Shown here in pieces: positions 45,486-54,492 of a stretch of DNA of 60,281 nucleotides. Under the pieces are notes generated by a model that saw only the letters and a list, made by a program, of their open reading frames with translations, ran no database searches and was not told the origin of the DNA. The position numbers and the translations under genes are program-made. Position 1 is the stretch's first letter. Every line of letters starts with the position of its first letter. Source of the stretch: Burkholderiales bacterium UBA1834 (lineage in GTDB: Bacteria; Pseudomonadota; Gammaproteobacteria; Burkholderiales; Burkholderiaceae_C); NCBI GenBank assembly GCA_002339015.1, contig DDJC01000108.1, positions 44,077-104,357 of the forward strand, read 5' to 3'.

Positions 45486-47192
45486 ATGATTCCCCGAGCA
45501 CGCGCCCTGCGCTTTCAACCTTCCGCCAGTCGGGCAGGAACGGTCATGATTGGCTTGGCCGCCTTGCTGTGGATACCTCAGGCCGCCTTGCTGGCCCTGG
45601 CGGTTCATCGGCTTGCACAGGGACAAGGACTCGCCTCGATGCTTGGCCTGGCAGCAGGGTTCGTGGTGCTGGGGGCCGCGCGTGCCGGGATGGAAGGCTG
45701 GGGCGAGCGCCGTGTGTTCCGGCAGGCCCGTCAGGTTCTGTCTGCCTGGCGCCGGGACACGGCGCAGGCCGTGGCTTGCCGCATGCCATGGGATCGCTCG
45801 GCGCCTTCGTCAGGTCATGTGGCCAGCGCCCTGGCCGAGCAGGCTGAGGCCATTCTGCCGTGGCTGACGCGTTACCAGCCCGCGCTGCGGCGCGGGATGG
45901 TCGTGCCCGCCGTGATCGCTGTCGTCGTGGCCAGTGTCTCCTGGCTCGCGGCGCTGATCCTGATCCTGGCCTTGCCGCTCATCCCCTTGTCCATGGTCTT
46001 CATTGGCTGGTGCGCCAAGGCTGCCAGCGAGGCGCAGTGGCAGGCCCAGGGCGGCATGAACGGTTTCCTGCTGGACAGGCTGCGCGGTCTGGAGACCCTG
46101 CGCGCACTGGGGGCGGTCGATGTCACGGCGCAGCGCTTGCGCGCCTCGGCCGAAAGCCTGCGCGAGAGCACCATGCGCGTGCTGCGCATCGCCTTTTTGT
46201 CGTCGGCCGCGCTGGAGTTGTTCTCGGCGCTGGCCGTGGCGATGGTGGCCGTGTACGTGGGCTTTCACCTGCTGGGTGAACTCGGCTTCGGCACTTGGCG
46301 GCAAGGTCTGAGCCTGGGTGAAGGCCTGTTCATCCTGCTGCTGGCCCCCGCCTTCTTCGAGCCCCTGCGGGACCTGGCGGCGGCCTGGCATGACCGTGCT
46401 GGGGGCGAGGCGGCGATCGATGCGCTGGCGCGTCTGTCTGCGCCAGCGCAGACCCTGCCGGGCGCCTTGGCGGCTCCCTTGGCCGTGAAGCAGTCCGCCG
46501 CATGCCCCCCGATTCAGGACCCGGCACCCGTTGCGGTGGAGATCCGCGGCCTGGGGTGCCAGCGCAGCGTGGCAGCCGAGCCGACCGCCCCGGATACCCT
46601 GAACCTGCGCATTGCGGCCGGCGAACACGTGGCCTTGCTCGGGCCCAGCGGGTCGGGCAAGAGCACCTTGCTGGCGCTCATCGCAGGTCTGCTGCGGCCC
46701 AGGTGCGGTGACGTTCGCATTGACGGCGTCATCCTGGATGACCGCAGCGCGGCGTCACTGCGCGCACGCATGGCCTGGGTGGGACAGACGCCGCACATTT
46801 TTGGCGGCACGGTGGGCGACAACGTGTCTGTGTGGCGCCCGGGCATCTTCAACGCCGAGATCGAAGCCGTGATCGGGCGCGTGCGCCTGGGGCATGTGGG
46901 CCACGCCGCAGCCGGTGAGCGGCTTGGCGAAGGTGGTGTCGGGCTCTCGGGCGGTGAACTGGTGCGCCTGGCACTGGCGCGGGCGGCGGTGGATCCCGCC
47001 GCAGGTCTGTGGCTGGTGGACGAGCCCACGGCCCACCTGGATCGGGACACGGCGTCCAGCGTGGTCGATGCCCTGCTGACACTCGCGCGGGGGCGCACCC
47101 TGATCGTGGCCACCCATGACCTGGCGCTGGCTGCGCGGGTCGGCCGTGTGATCCGATTGGGCGAGCCTGGCGCTGACAGGAGAGCCGCATGA
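45486..47192 (+). CDS. cydD: Heterodimeric thiol ABC exporter subunit CydD
   Basis: A 568-residue ABC transporter half needed for cytochrome bd assembly; CydDC exports cysteine and glutathione and handles heme. Six membrane helices occupy about residues 1-325 (GLAALLWIPQAALLALAVHRL, VVPAVIAVVVASVSWLAALILILALPLIPL). The ATPase domain has Walker A GPSGSGKST, signature LSGGE and Walker B LWLVDEPTAHLD. The ATG at 45486 follows GGAG by 8 nt; a GTG at 45441 is an alternative. The stop overlaps the cydC start. Confidence 0.93.
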   Translation: MIPRARALRFQPSASRAGTVMIGLAALLWIPQAALLALAVHRLAQGQGLASMLGLAAGFVVLGAARAGMEGWGERRVFRQARQVLSAWRRDTAQAVACRMPWDRSAPSSGHVASALAEQAEAILPWLTRYQPALRRGMVVPAVIAVVVASVSWLAALILILALPLIPLSMVFIGWCAKAASEAQWQAQGGMNGFLLDRLRGLETLRALGAVDVTAQRLRASAESLRESTMRVLRIAFLSSAALELFSALAVAMVAVYVGFHLLGELGFGTWRQGLSLGEGLFILLLAPAFFEPLRDLAAAWHDRAGGEAAIDALARLSAPAQTLPGALAAPLAVKQSAACPPIQDPAPVAVEIRGLGCQRSVAAEPTAPDTLNLRIAAGEHVALLGPSGSGKSTLLALIAGLLRPRCGDVRIDGVILDDRSAASLRARMAWVGQTPHIFGGTVGDNVSVWRPGIFNAEIEAVIGRVRLGHVGHAAAGERLGEGGVGLSGGELVRLALARAAVDPAAGLWLVDEPTAHLDRDTASSVVDALLTLARGRTLIVATHDLALAARVGRVIRLGEPGADRRAA

Positions 47193-48940
47193 AGCACCAA
47201 TCGGATCTGCGCACACTGGCCGGTCTGTTCGGCGAGACGGCTGGCCGGCGTCTGCTGCTGGGCGCGTGCCTGAGCGCTGGCACCGTGCTGGCAGGCATGG
47301 CCTTGCTGGGCCTGTCGGGCTGGTTCATCACGGCCACGGCCTTGGCTGGCCTGGCCGGCGCGGCGGCTGTCGCGTTCGATGTGTTCACCCCCAGCGCCGG
47401 CATCCGGCTCCTGGCGCTGGGCCGCACGGCGGGGCGCTATGGCGAGCGCGTCGTGACGCACGACGGCACCTTGGCCGTGCTGGCTGCCTTGCGTGAGCGC
47501 CTCTTCCGCGGCTGGGCCACACCGCAGGCGGCGCGCGATCTGCTGCACCGGCCTGCCCGCCTGCTGTTTCGGCTCACGAGCGACATCGACGCGATGGAAT
47601 CGGTCTACTTGCGTGTGGTGGTTCCTCTGCTGGGCGCCTTGGCCGCCACCTTGCTGGCAAGCGCCGTGCTGGCCGCGCTCGACTGGCACTGGGCTCTCGG
47701 CCTGATGGCCTGGCTGCTGGCGTGCGGGGCGGGCATCGCATGGGCCGTGGCCCGGCGTGCCGGACCTGCCGCGCTGCGCCGCGGGCTGCTGCTTGAGCGC
47801 CTGCGCACCCAGCTCATCGATCTGGTGGCCGGACAGGCCGATCTGGTGATGACGGGCAGACTGAGCGCGCAGGCCGATCGCGTGCGACGCGCCGAGGCCC
47901 GCCTGGCCGAGGCGGACGACAGCCTGAACCGTCTGGAAACCCTCGCAGGTGGCGCCTACAAGATGGCAGGCCACTTGACGGTGGGCGCCGTACTGCTGCT
48001 CGTGGGGGTGCTCGCAGAGCGGGGCACGTTGTCGGCACCGGGCGCCGCCCTGCTGCTGCTGATGGCTCTGAGCGCCCTGGAGCCCTGGAGCGCCTTGCGC
48101 CGCGGCGCCCTGGAGGCGGCACGCACCCGGTTGGCCGCGCGCCGACTGGTGCCTCGCTTGCGCGAGGCCGCGCCCGAGTCTTCGGCCCAACCGGTGTCCG
48201 TGCCCGCTGGGCCACGGGGTGATGCCGGCGCCGATGTCAACCCGCGGCCTGACCACACCAGTACCCCAGCCTTGTGCCTGGAGGACGTGAGTGCGCGGCA
48301 CCCTGGCCGCGAACACCTTGCGCTGCAGGGGGTGACCTTGTGCATTGGGCGGGGCGAGCGGGTGGCCGTGATCGGGCCCAGCGGTGCGGGCAAGTCCAGC
48401 CTGCTGGCTGTGGCGGCGGGAGAACTGCCTGTGCAGGCTGGCCAGGTGAAGGCGTGCCGCAGCACCTGGCTGACGCAGCGCACCCAACTGTTCCAGGACA
48501 GCGTGCGCGACAACCTCCGGCTGGCCGCCCCGGGCGCCAGCGACACGCAACTCTGGGCGGCGCTGGAGGCCAGCGGCCTGGCCCATGACATCCGGCCATT
48601 GCCCGCAGGCCTGGACACGGTATTGGGCGAGGGCGGGGTAGGCCTGTCGGGGGGGCAATCACGCCGTCTGGCCCTCGCGCGCCTGCTGCTGCACCCGGCC
48701 GATGTCTGGCTGCTCGACGAGCCCACCGAAGGGCTGGACCACGCCACCGCCGCCGACGTGCTGGCACGCCTGCGCCGTCGAGCCAACGGGCGCACCGTGC
48801 TGATCGCGACCCATCTGCGGCGCGAAGCCGAACTGGCCGACCGTCTCATCGTCATGACGGAGGGGCAGATGACGGCCGACCTGCGCCGCGGCACCCCTGA
48901 CTTCGACGCAGCGCTCGACGCCCTGCGGCACCACGGATGA
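47189..48940 (+). CDS. cydC: Heterodimeric thiol ABC exporter subunit CydC
   Basis: A 583-residue partner of CydD. The membrane half contains FDVFTPSAGIRLLALGRTAGRYGERVVTHDGTL, the characteristic CydC segment. The ATPase has Walker A GPSGAGKSS, signature LSGGQ and Walker B VWLLDEPTEGLD. It overlaps cydD by 4 nt and precedes cydA by 43 nt, so assembly factors and oxidase are made from one transcript. Confidence 0.93.
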   Translation: MKHQSDLRTLAGLFGETAGRRLLLGACLSAGTVLAGMALLGLSGWFITATALAGLAGAAAVAFDVFTPSAGIRLLALGRTAGRYGERVVTHDGTLAVLAALRERLFRGWATPQAARDLLHRPARLLFRLTSDIDAMESVYLRVVVPLLGALAATLLASAVLAALDWHWALGLMAWLLACGAGIAWAVARRAGPAALRRGLLLERLRTQLIDLVAGQADLVMTGRLSAQADRVRRAEARLAEADDSLNRLETLAGGAYKMAGHLTVGAVLLLVGVLAERGTLSAPGAALLLLMALSALEPWSALRRGALEAARTRLAARRLVPRLREAAPESSAQPVSVPAGPRGDAGADVNPRPDHTSTPALCLEDVSARHPGREHLALQGVTLCIGRGERVAVIGPSGAGKSSLLAVAAGELPVQAGQVKACRSTWLTQRTQLFQDSVRDNLRLAAPGASDTQLWAALEASGLAHDIRPLPAGLDTVLGEGGVGLSGGQSRRLALARLLLHPADVWLLDEPTEGLDHATAADVLARLRRRANGRTVLIATHLRREAELADRLIVMTEGQMTADLRRGTPDFDAALDALRHHG

Positions 48941-48983
48941 CCGAGCTGATCACCCAAGGCTGATCCAAGAAAGGACCTTGATC

Positions 48984-50609
48984 ATGGATCTCGATGTTGT
49001 CGGGCTCTCCCGACTGCAATTCGCGCTGACTGCGCTCTACCACTTCCTCTTCGTGCCGCTCACGCTGGGGCTGTCCATGATGCTGGCCATCATGGAGACC
49101 ATCTACGTGATGACCGGCCGCACCGTCTGGCGGCAGATGACCAAGTTCTGGGGCGTGCTGTTCGGCATCAACTTTGCGCTGGGGGTGTCAACCGGCCTGG
49201 TGATGGAGTTCCAGTTCGGCATGAACTGGAGCTACTACAGCCACTATGTGGGCGACATCTTCGGCGCGCCGCTGGCCATCGAAGGGCTGATGGCCTTCTT
49301 TCTGGAGGCCACCTTCGTCGGCATGTTCTTCTTCGGCTGGGATCGCCTGTCCAGGGTGGGCCACTGCGTGGTGACATGGCTGACCGCGCTGGGCACCAAT
49401 TTCTCGGCCCTTTGGATTCTGATCGCCAACGGCTGGATGCAGAACCCGGTGGGCGCGAAGCTGAACCCGCAAACCATGCGCATGGAGGTGACCAGCTTCT
49501 ACGAGGTGCTGTTCAACCCCGTCGCGCAAGCCAAGTTCGTGCACACCGTCTCGGCCGGCTACACCGTGGCTGCGCTGTTCGTGCTGGGCGTGGCGGCCTG
49601 GTACCTGCTCAAGGGGCGGCATGTGGAGCTGGCCAAGCGCTCGATGACCGTGGCCGCCTCCTTCGGTCTGGCCGCGTCGCTGTCGGTGGTGGTGCTGGGC
49701 GATGAAAGCGGCTATGCCGCCAATGAGCACCAGAAGATGAAGCTGGCCGCCATCGAGGCCATGTGGCATACCGAGCCCGCGCCCGCCTCGTTCACGGTGC
49801 TCGGGATTCCTGACCAGGAGGCGCGCACCACCCACTATGCCGTGCATGTGCCTTGGGTGATGGGCCTGATCGGCACGCGCTCATTGAACACCGAGATCCC
49901 TGGCATGGTCGACCTGGTCGAGTCAGCCAAAGGCCGGATCCGGGAGGGCCAGCAGGCCTACGACGCGCTGCAACGCATCCGGGCGCTGGGCGCCGGGGTG
50001 CCGATACCGGCAGATCTGCAGGCCTCGTTTGATGCGAAGAGCCGGTCGCTGGGTTATGCCCTGCTGCTCAAGCCCTACGTCGACGACCCTCGCCAGGCCA
50101 CCGATGCCCAGATCGACCGGGCCGCGTGGGACACGGTACCCCAGGTGGCGCCGCTGTACTGGTCCTTCCGCGTGATGGTGGGGCTCGGCCTGTTCTTCAT
50201 TGTGCTCACGGCCACCTTCTTCTGGCTGTCGGCGCGCCGCCGGCTCGATGCCCACCCCTGGCTGCTCAGGGTGGCGGTGTGGTCCATCCCGCTGCCATGG
50301 GTCGCGGCCGAATGCGGCTGGATCGTGGCCGAGCTGGGGCGCCAGCCCTGGGCGGTGGAAGGCGTGCTGCCGACGGCTCTGGCGGTGTCCGAGTTGGGCG
50401 CGGGTACCGTGCTGTTCACCCTGCTGGGCTTCACCGCGGTCTACAGCGTGTTGATCGTGGTGGAGATGAAGCTGATGCTCAAGGCCATCCGCAAAGGGCC
50501 CGCGCCCGATACGCCACCCACCCATGAGACACAGGTGCCGCTGATCGGCAGCGTGCGCCCGCCCGGTACCCACCCCGCATCCTTCGAACCTGACGGAGAA
50601 GCAGCATGA
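48984..50609 (+). CDS. cydA: Cytochrome bd ubiquinol oxidase subunit I
   Basis: A 541-residue membrane subunit holding hemes b558, b595 and d, which reduces oxygen at high affinity. Expected heme ligands are H20 (LYHFLF), H187 (FVHTVSAGY) and M398 (SFRVMVG). The GRQPW motif is at 452-456. The periplasmic Q-loop region is of long, E. coli-like type. AAAGGA precedes the ATG at 48984; a TTG at 48978 is less likely. The stop overlaps the cydB start by 4 nt. Confidence 0.95.
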   Translation: MDLDVVGLSRLQFALTALYHFLFVPLTLGLSMMLAIMETIYVMTGRTVWRQMTKFWGVLFGINFALGVSTGLVMEFQFGMNWSYYSHYVGDIFGAPLAIEGLMAFFLEATFVGMFFFGWDRLSRVGHCVVTWLTALGTNFSALWILIANGWMQNPVGAKLNPQTMRMEVTSFYEVLFNPVAQAKFVHTVSAGYTVAALFVLGVAAWYLLKGRHVELAKRSMTVAASFGLAASLSVVVLGDESGYAANEHQKMKLAAIEAMWHTEPAPASFTVLGIPDQEARTTHYAVHVPWVMGLIGTRSLNTEIPGMVDLVESAKGRIREGQQAYDALQRIRALGAGVPIPADLQASFDAKSRSLGYALLLKPYVDDPRQATDAQIDRAAWDTVPQVAPLYWSFRVMVGLGLFFIVLTATFFWLSARRRLDAHPWLLRVAVWSIPLPWVAAECGWIVAELGRQPWAVEGVLPTALAVSELGAGTVLFTLLGFTAVYSVLIVVEMKLMLKAIRKGPAPDTPPTHETQVPLIGSVRPPGTHPASFEPDGEAA

Positions 50610-51760
50610 TCCTGCACACCCTCATCGACTACGACGTTCTCAGAATCATCTGGTGGCTGCTGCTGGGCGTGCTGCTGGTGGGCTTTGCCGTGACCGACGG
50701 CTTCGACCTTGGCGTGGGCACGCTGCTGCCTTTCGTGGCCCGCAAGGACGTCGAGCGCCGCGTGGTGATCAATACCATCGGGCCCATCTGGGAAGGCAAC
50801 CAGGTGTGGCTGGTGCTCGGTGGGGGGGCCATCTTCGCTGCCTGGCCGCATGTCTATGCCATGTCCTTCTCGGGCTTCTACATGGCCATGTTCGCCGCGT
50901 TGTTCGCGCTCATCCTGAGGCCTGTGGGCTTCAAGTACCGCAGCAAGTCTGACAGTCCGCGTTGGCGCAGTGCCTGGGACTGGGCCCTGTTCATCGGCGG
51001 CATCGTGCCTGCGCTGATCTTCGGTGTGGCCATGGGCAATGTGCTGCAGGGCGTGCCCTTCCATTTCACCGAGGACATGCGGATGGTGTACGAGGGCGGC
51101 TTCTTCGGCTTGCTGAACCCGTTCGCCCTGCTGTGCGGCCTGGTGTCCGTGGCGATGCTGGTGATGCATGGTGGTGCCTGGCTGGTGCTCAAGACCGACG
51201 GGGTGGTGGCGGACCGCTCGCGCCGCTTCGCGATGAGCGCCGCGCTGGCCACCATCGCCCTGTACGCGCTGGCCGGCGTGCTGCTGTGGCGCCTGGTGCC
51301 AGGCTATCAGCTCGGCAGCGCACATCTGGCCGACGGCCCCTCCAATCCGCTGCTCAAGAGCGTGACCACCGGTGTGGCCGGCGGTTGGCTGGACAACTAC
51401 CAGGCACATCCCTGGACAATGCTCGCGCCCTTGGCGGGCTTCGCCGGCGCGCTGCTGACCCTGCTCGGCCTGCGCCTGCGCCGCGAGGGGCTCACCGTGA
51501 TCTTCAGCGGACTGTCGGTGGCCGGCATCGTGCTGAGCGTGGGGGCCTCGATGTTCCCCTTCATCGTGCCCTCGTCAACCGATCTGCGCTCGGCGCTCAC
51601 CGTGTGGGACGCGTCCTCCAGCCACCTGACGCTGTTCATCATGTTGGTGTGCGCGGTGATCTTCGTACCGCTGATCCTGGCCTACACCGCCTGGGTCTAT
51701 CGCGTGATCTGGGGCAAGGTCAAGACGCACGACATCACCCGCGGCGGACACGCCTACTGA
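50606..51760 (+). CDS. cydB: Cytochrome bd ubiquinol oxidase subunit II
   Basis: A 384-residue subunit with nine expected helices. Signatures are WWLLLGVLLVGFAVTDGFDLGVG, IGPIWEGNQVWLVLGGGAIFAAWP and the C-terminal YTAWVYRVIWGKV. Length fits the E. coli-like CydB. It overlaps cydA and is followed after 36 nt by cydX. Confidence 0.95.
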   Translation: MILHTLIDYDVLRIIWWLLLGVLLVGFAVTDGFDLGVGTLLPFVARKDVERRVVINTIGPIWEGNQVWLVLGGGAIFAAWPHVYAMSFSGFYMAMFAALFALILRPVGFKYRSKSDSPRWRSAWDWALFIGGIVPALIFGVAMGNVLQGVPFHFTEDMRMVYEGGFFGLLNPFALLCGLVSVAMLVMHGGAWLVLKTDGVVADRSRRFAMSAALATIALYALAGVLLWRLVPGYQLGSAHLADGPSNPLLKSVTTGVAGGWLDNYQAHPWTMLAPLAGFAGALLTLLGLRLRREGLTVIFSGLSVAGIVLSVGASMFPFIVPSSTDLRSALTVWDASSSHLTLFIMLVCAVIFVPLILAYTAWVYRVIWGKVKTHDITRGGHAY

Positions 51761-51796
51761 CCATCCCCGCGTCACCAGCAAGGAAAGGAAATTGTC

Positions 51797-51943
51797 ATGT
51801 GGTACTTCTCATGGGTGCTGGGGCTGCTGCTGGCAGCCAGCTTCGCCATCATGAATGGCATGTGGTACGAGATCATGGACGACCAGGCGAACCAGCGAGA
51901 GCAGGGCGCGCGCAAGCCGGATGAGCCGCATTCACCGCCGTGA
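51797..51943 (+). CDS. cydX: Cytochrome bd small subunit CydX (CbdX/YbgT family)
   Basis: A 48-residue single-helix protein starting MWYFSWVLGLLLAASFAIMN, followed by GMWYEIMDDQANQ and a polar tail. The pattern YFxWxLGxxLAxxFAxxNxMWxE is the CydX signature. CydX stabilises heme d in the CydAB complex. AGGAAAGGAAA lies about 8 nt before the ATG. It is the last gene of the operon. Confidence 0.92.
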   Translation: MWYFSWVLGLLLAASFAIMNGMWYEIMDDQANQREQGARKPDEPHSPP

Positions 51944-51953
51944 GATGCGCAGG

Positions 51954-51974
51954 CGGGCTGGTCAGACCAGCCCG
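51954..51974. terminator. 21-nt hairpin across the convergent ends of cydX and the response regulator gene
   Basis: CGGGCTGGTC (51954-51963), A, GACCAGCCCG (51965-51974): perfect 10-bp arms around one base. It includes the last codons and the stop of the minus-strand regulator gene and lies 10 nt after the cydX stop. There is no T-run on either side, so it may pause polymerase or stabilise both mRNA ends. Confidence 0.5.
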
Positions 51975-52591
51975 TTGCGGATCGCGTAGACCGTGAGTTC
52001 GGAGTTGTTGGTCAGCCCCAGCTTTTCCAGGACCCGGGCGCGGTACACGCTCACGGTCTTGGGGCTGAGCAGCAACTGCTCGGCAATGTCCGACAGGCGC
52101 TTGCCCGAGGCGATCATCACCAACGTCTGCAGCTCTCGATCGGACAGCTTCTGGTGGGCATCTTCCGGCGCAGGGGTGGTCAGATTGTCCACCAGCATCT
52201 GCGCCATCTCGGGCGTCACGTACTTCTTGCCCTGCGACACCGTGCGCACCGCCGCCACGATCTGGGCCGCATCCCCGCCCTTGTTCAGGTAGCCACTGGC
52301 GCCGGCCTTGAGCGCCCGCATGGCGTACTGGTCTTCAGGGAACATCGACACCACCAGCACCTTGAGCTGTGTGCCTTCTTCCTTGAGCACGTGCAGCACG
52401 TCCAGCCCGCTGCGGCCGGGCAGGTTGATGTCCAGTACCAGCACGTCGCAGGAGCGCTCGCGCAGCAGGGTGCGCAGCTCGCCGTAATCACCCGCCTCAC
52501 CCACGACCTCGATGTCGCTGGCATCGGCCAGAGTGTCACGGATGCCCCGACGGATCAGGGCATGGTCGTCGCAAAGAATGACTTTGATCAT
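51962..52591 (-). CDS. NarL/FixJ-type response regulator
   Basis: A 209-residue regulator: REC domain with acidic pair CDDH (8-9), phosphoacceptor D54 (LVLDINLPG) and lysine in YLNKGG, then a LuxR-type helix-turn-helix (LSDRELQTLVMIASGKRLSDIAEQLLLSPKTVSVYRARVLEKLGL). It overlaps the kinase gene by 4 nt, so the two are a cognate pair. Targets are unknown; the adjacent cytochrome bd operon is one candidate. Confidence 0.94.
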   Translation of the reverse strand: MIKVILCDDHALIRRGIRDTLADASDIEVVGEAGDYGELRTLLRERSCDVLVLDINLPGRSGLDVLHVLKEEGTQLKVLVVSMFPEDQYAMRALKAGASGYLNKGGDAAQIVAAVRTVSQGKKYVTPEMAQMLVDNLTTPAPEDAHQKLSDRELQTLVMIASGKRLSDIAEQLLLSPKTVSVYRARVLEKLGLTNNSELTVYAIRNGLV

Positions 52592-53772
52592 GGTTGCCCC
52601 CAGATGGTGGGGTCGTCAGGGTCCAGGTCGGAGGCGGCCGGCGGGGTGATCAATTCTGAACCGAAGAGATCGATGAAGCCATTCTCGGGGCCGGATAAGG
52701 GCACCGACAGGATCAGGGTTGTGCCCTGGGGGCCGCTGCTGATGTCGACCCAGCCGCCCACCGTTTCTGCGCGCTCGCGCAGACCGCGGATGCCGAAAGA
52801 GCGGGCCTTGGCCAGATCGTCCTGGCTCAGGCCGCGGCCGTTGTCGGACACCTCCAGTGACAGCACGCCGCCCGCCTGGGTCAGGTCGACCGTGACGCAA
52901 TCGGCGTGGGCATGCTTGGAGATGTTGGTCAGTGCCTCCTGCGCAAAGCGGTAGGCCACCAGCGGCACGGCGTTGGGCAGGGTGAGGGTTTCGTGGCTGG
53001 TGCGGAAGGTGGTGTCCACGCCGGTGCGCTTGCCAAAGCGGTCGGTCATCCACTGCAGCGCGGCGATCAACCCTTGCTCCAGGATGGCCGGGCGCAGGTT
53101 GTGCATGATGCGCTGGCTGGCCTCATGGGCCATGTTCACGGCTTCCATGGCCTGCAGGGCCCGTTCGGCCACCGGCGTGCTTTCCGCATGCCGGACGATC
53201 CAGGCCAGGTCCAGCTTGACGGCGGTCAGCGCGCCCCCGACATCGTCATGGATTTCACGCGCGATGGCCGCCCGTTCCTGTTCAATGCTGGTCTGGAGGT
53301 GCTGTGCGAGTTCGCGCAACTGCTCGCGCGATTGGGTCAGGGCCAGATCGGCCTTCTGCTTGGCGATGCGGGTGCGGTTGGCTTCGATGGCCAGCACGGC
53401 CGCCGGGGCCAGGCGGGCCAGGTTGCTCTTGAGCAGGTAATCGTTGGCGCCGTTGCGCATGGCCTGAACGGCGATGTCCTCGCCGATCTCGCCCGACACC
53501 AGGATGAAGGGCACGAGCTTGCCGGTGGCGCGCACCTTGTCCAGCGCCGCCAGGCCTGAATAGCCCGGCAGGTTGTAGTCGGAGAGGATGAGGTCCCAGT
53601 CGGCCTCGAGTGCCTCGGTCAGGGCCGATTCGGTCTCGACGCGTTCGATGTCCGCGTCGATGCCGCCACGGCGAAGGTGGGCGGCGACCAGGGCATGGTC
53701 GGCCTCGTTGTCCTCGATGTGCAGGACACGGAGTCGGCGAGGCATCAGGGCATCGGATTGGGCGTCATCCAC
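52588..53772 (-). CDS. Soluble sensor kinase with N-terminal receiver domain (REC-HisKA_3-HATPase)
   Basis: A 394-residue kinase without membrane helices. The N-terminal receiver domain has phosphoacceptor D65 (LILSDYNLPG), a coiled coil links it to HisKA_3 with AREIHDDVGGALTAVKLDL (H175), and a HATPase domain follows (FAQEALTNISKHAHA, LEVSDNGRGL). It should phosphorylate the LuxR-type regulator encoded next to it. Having a receiver as its only sensory input suggests it is driven by another kinase. The GTG at 53772 follows GAGAG by about 7 nt; the ATG at 53745 is an alternative. Confidence 0.9.
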   Translation of the reverse strand: MDDAQSDALMPRRLRVLHIEDNEADHALVAAHLRRGGIDADIERVETESALTEALEADWDLILSDYNLPGYSGLAALDKVRATGKLVPFILVSGEIGEDIAVQAMRNGANDYLLKSNLARLAPAAVLAIEANRTRIAKQKADLALTQSREQLRELAQHLQTSIEQERAAIAREIHDDVGGALTAVKLDLAWIVRHAESTPVAERALQAMEAVNMAHEASQRIMHNLRPAILEQGLIAALQWMTDRFGKRTGVDTTFRTSHETLTLPNAVPLVAYRFAQEALTNISKHAHADCVTVDLTQAGGVLSLEVSDNGRGLSQDDLAKARSFGIRGLRERAETVGGWVDISSGPQGTTLILSVPLSGPENGFIDLFGSELITPPAASDLDPDDPTIWGQP

Positions 53773-53942
53773 TTAAGGGCTCTCAATCTCCGGATTTGCG
53801 CCAAGTTTTACCGCGTCATCGGCACGACTTGGCTCGCTACAAGATGAAAAATTCTAACAACCATGCACATCATGTGCGTTGATCCGGACCAGGGGATTAC
53901 ACAGGTGTGTATCCCAGCAGACGTTCGGGTCTTGGAGCCGCC

Positions 53943-54395
53943 ATGCAGACTCTTCAAGAAACCCCAGATTCGCCGGTTGCACGCGAGATCCCCCTGTTCG
54001 TGGCCGCCGAGCTGCAGGATCACTTGATGATGGCCACGAACGACCTGGAGCGCCTGCAGAGGTTGCTCGACGATGCCTATGGCGTGCTGCAGGAGGGCTT
54101 CCATGGCACCGCGCACCAGCTGGGGCAGGCCATCGATGGCGGGCAGGGGGACATCACCTCCATGCAGAGCGCGCTGCAGACCCTGTACAAGGCCGTGACC
54201 GCGCTGCAGTTTCAGGACATGGCCACCCAGCTCATCCACCATACCAGCAAGCGCCTGCGCAACTGCGCCGACCAGATCGCCCGCGATGCGATGGGCGATG
54301 ACCCCGATGGCGAGGCCATCGTGGAGATGGAACCGCTCAAGCCCAACCCGGTCACCCAGGACGAAATGGACGCCGGTTCCGTGGAATTGTTCTAA
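53943..54395 (+). CDS. CheZ-like chemotaxis protein upstream of cheY
   Basis: A 150-residue mostly helical protein. The segment ALQFQDMATQLIHHTSKRL (88-106) resembles the active-site helix of the CheY-P phosphatase CheZ (DFQDLTGQVI), keeping the DxxxQ pair as D92 and Q96. The acidic C-terminal tail TQDEMDAGSVELF recalls the CheY-binding end of CheZ and the N-terminal peptide of FliM. It is shorter than E. coli CheZ (214 residues), with a long helical hairpin predicted between about 20 and 115. GGAG precedes the ATG at 53943. cheY follows after 97 nt. Phosphatase function is inferred, not proven. Confidence 0.65.
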   Translation: MQTLQETPDSPVAREIPLFVAAELQDHLMMATNDLERLQRLLDDAYGVLQEGFHGTAHQLGQAIDGGQGDITSMQSALQTLYKAVTALQFQDMATQLIHHTSKRLRNCADQIARDAMGDDPDGEAIVEMEPLKPNPVTQDEMDAGSVELF

Positions 54396-54492
54396 AGCCT
54401 GGCGGTTTTTGGCCGAAAAAGTCGCAAATCGCCCTTCAGGCCAGCCCTGCCAACAGATCTTCGCCTCTCACCTATAAGCACCGGAGAGAACC

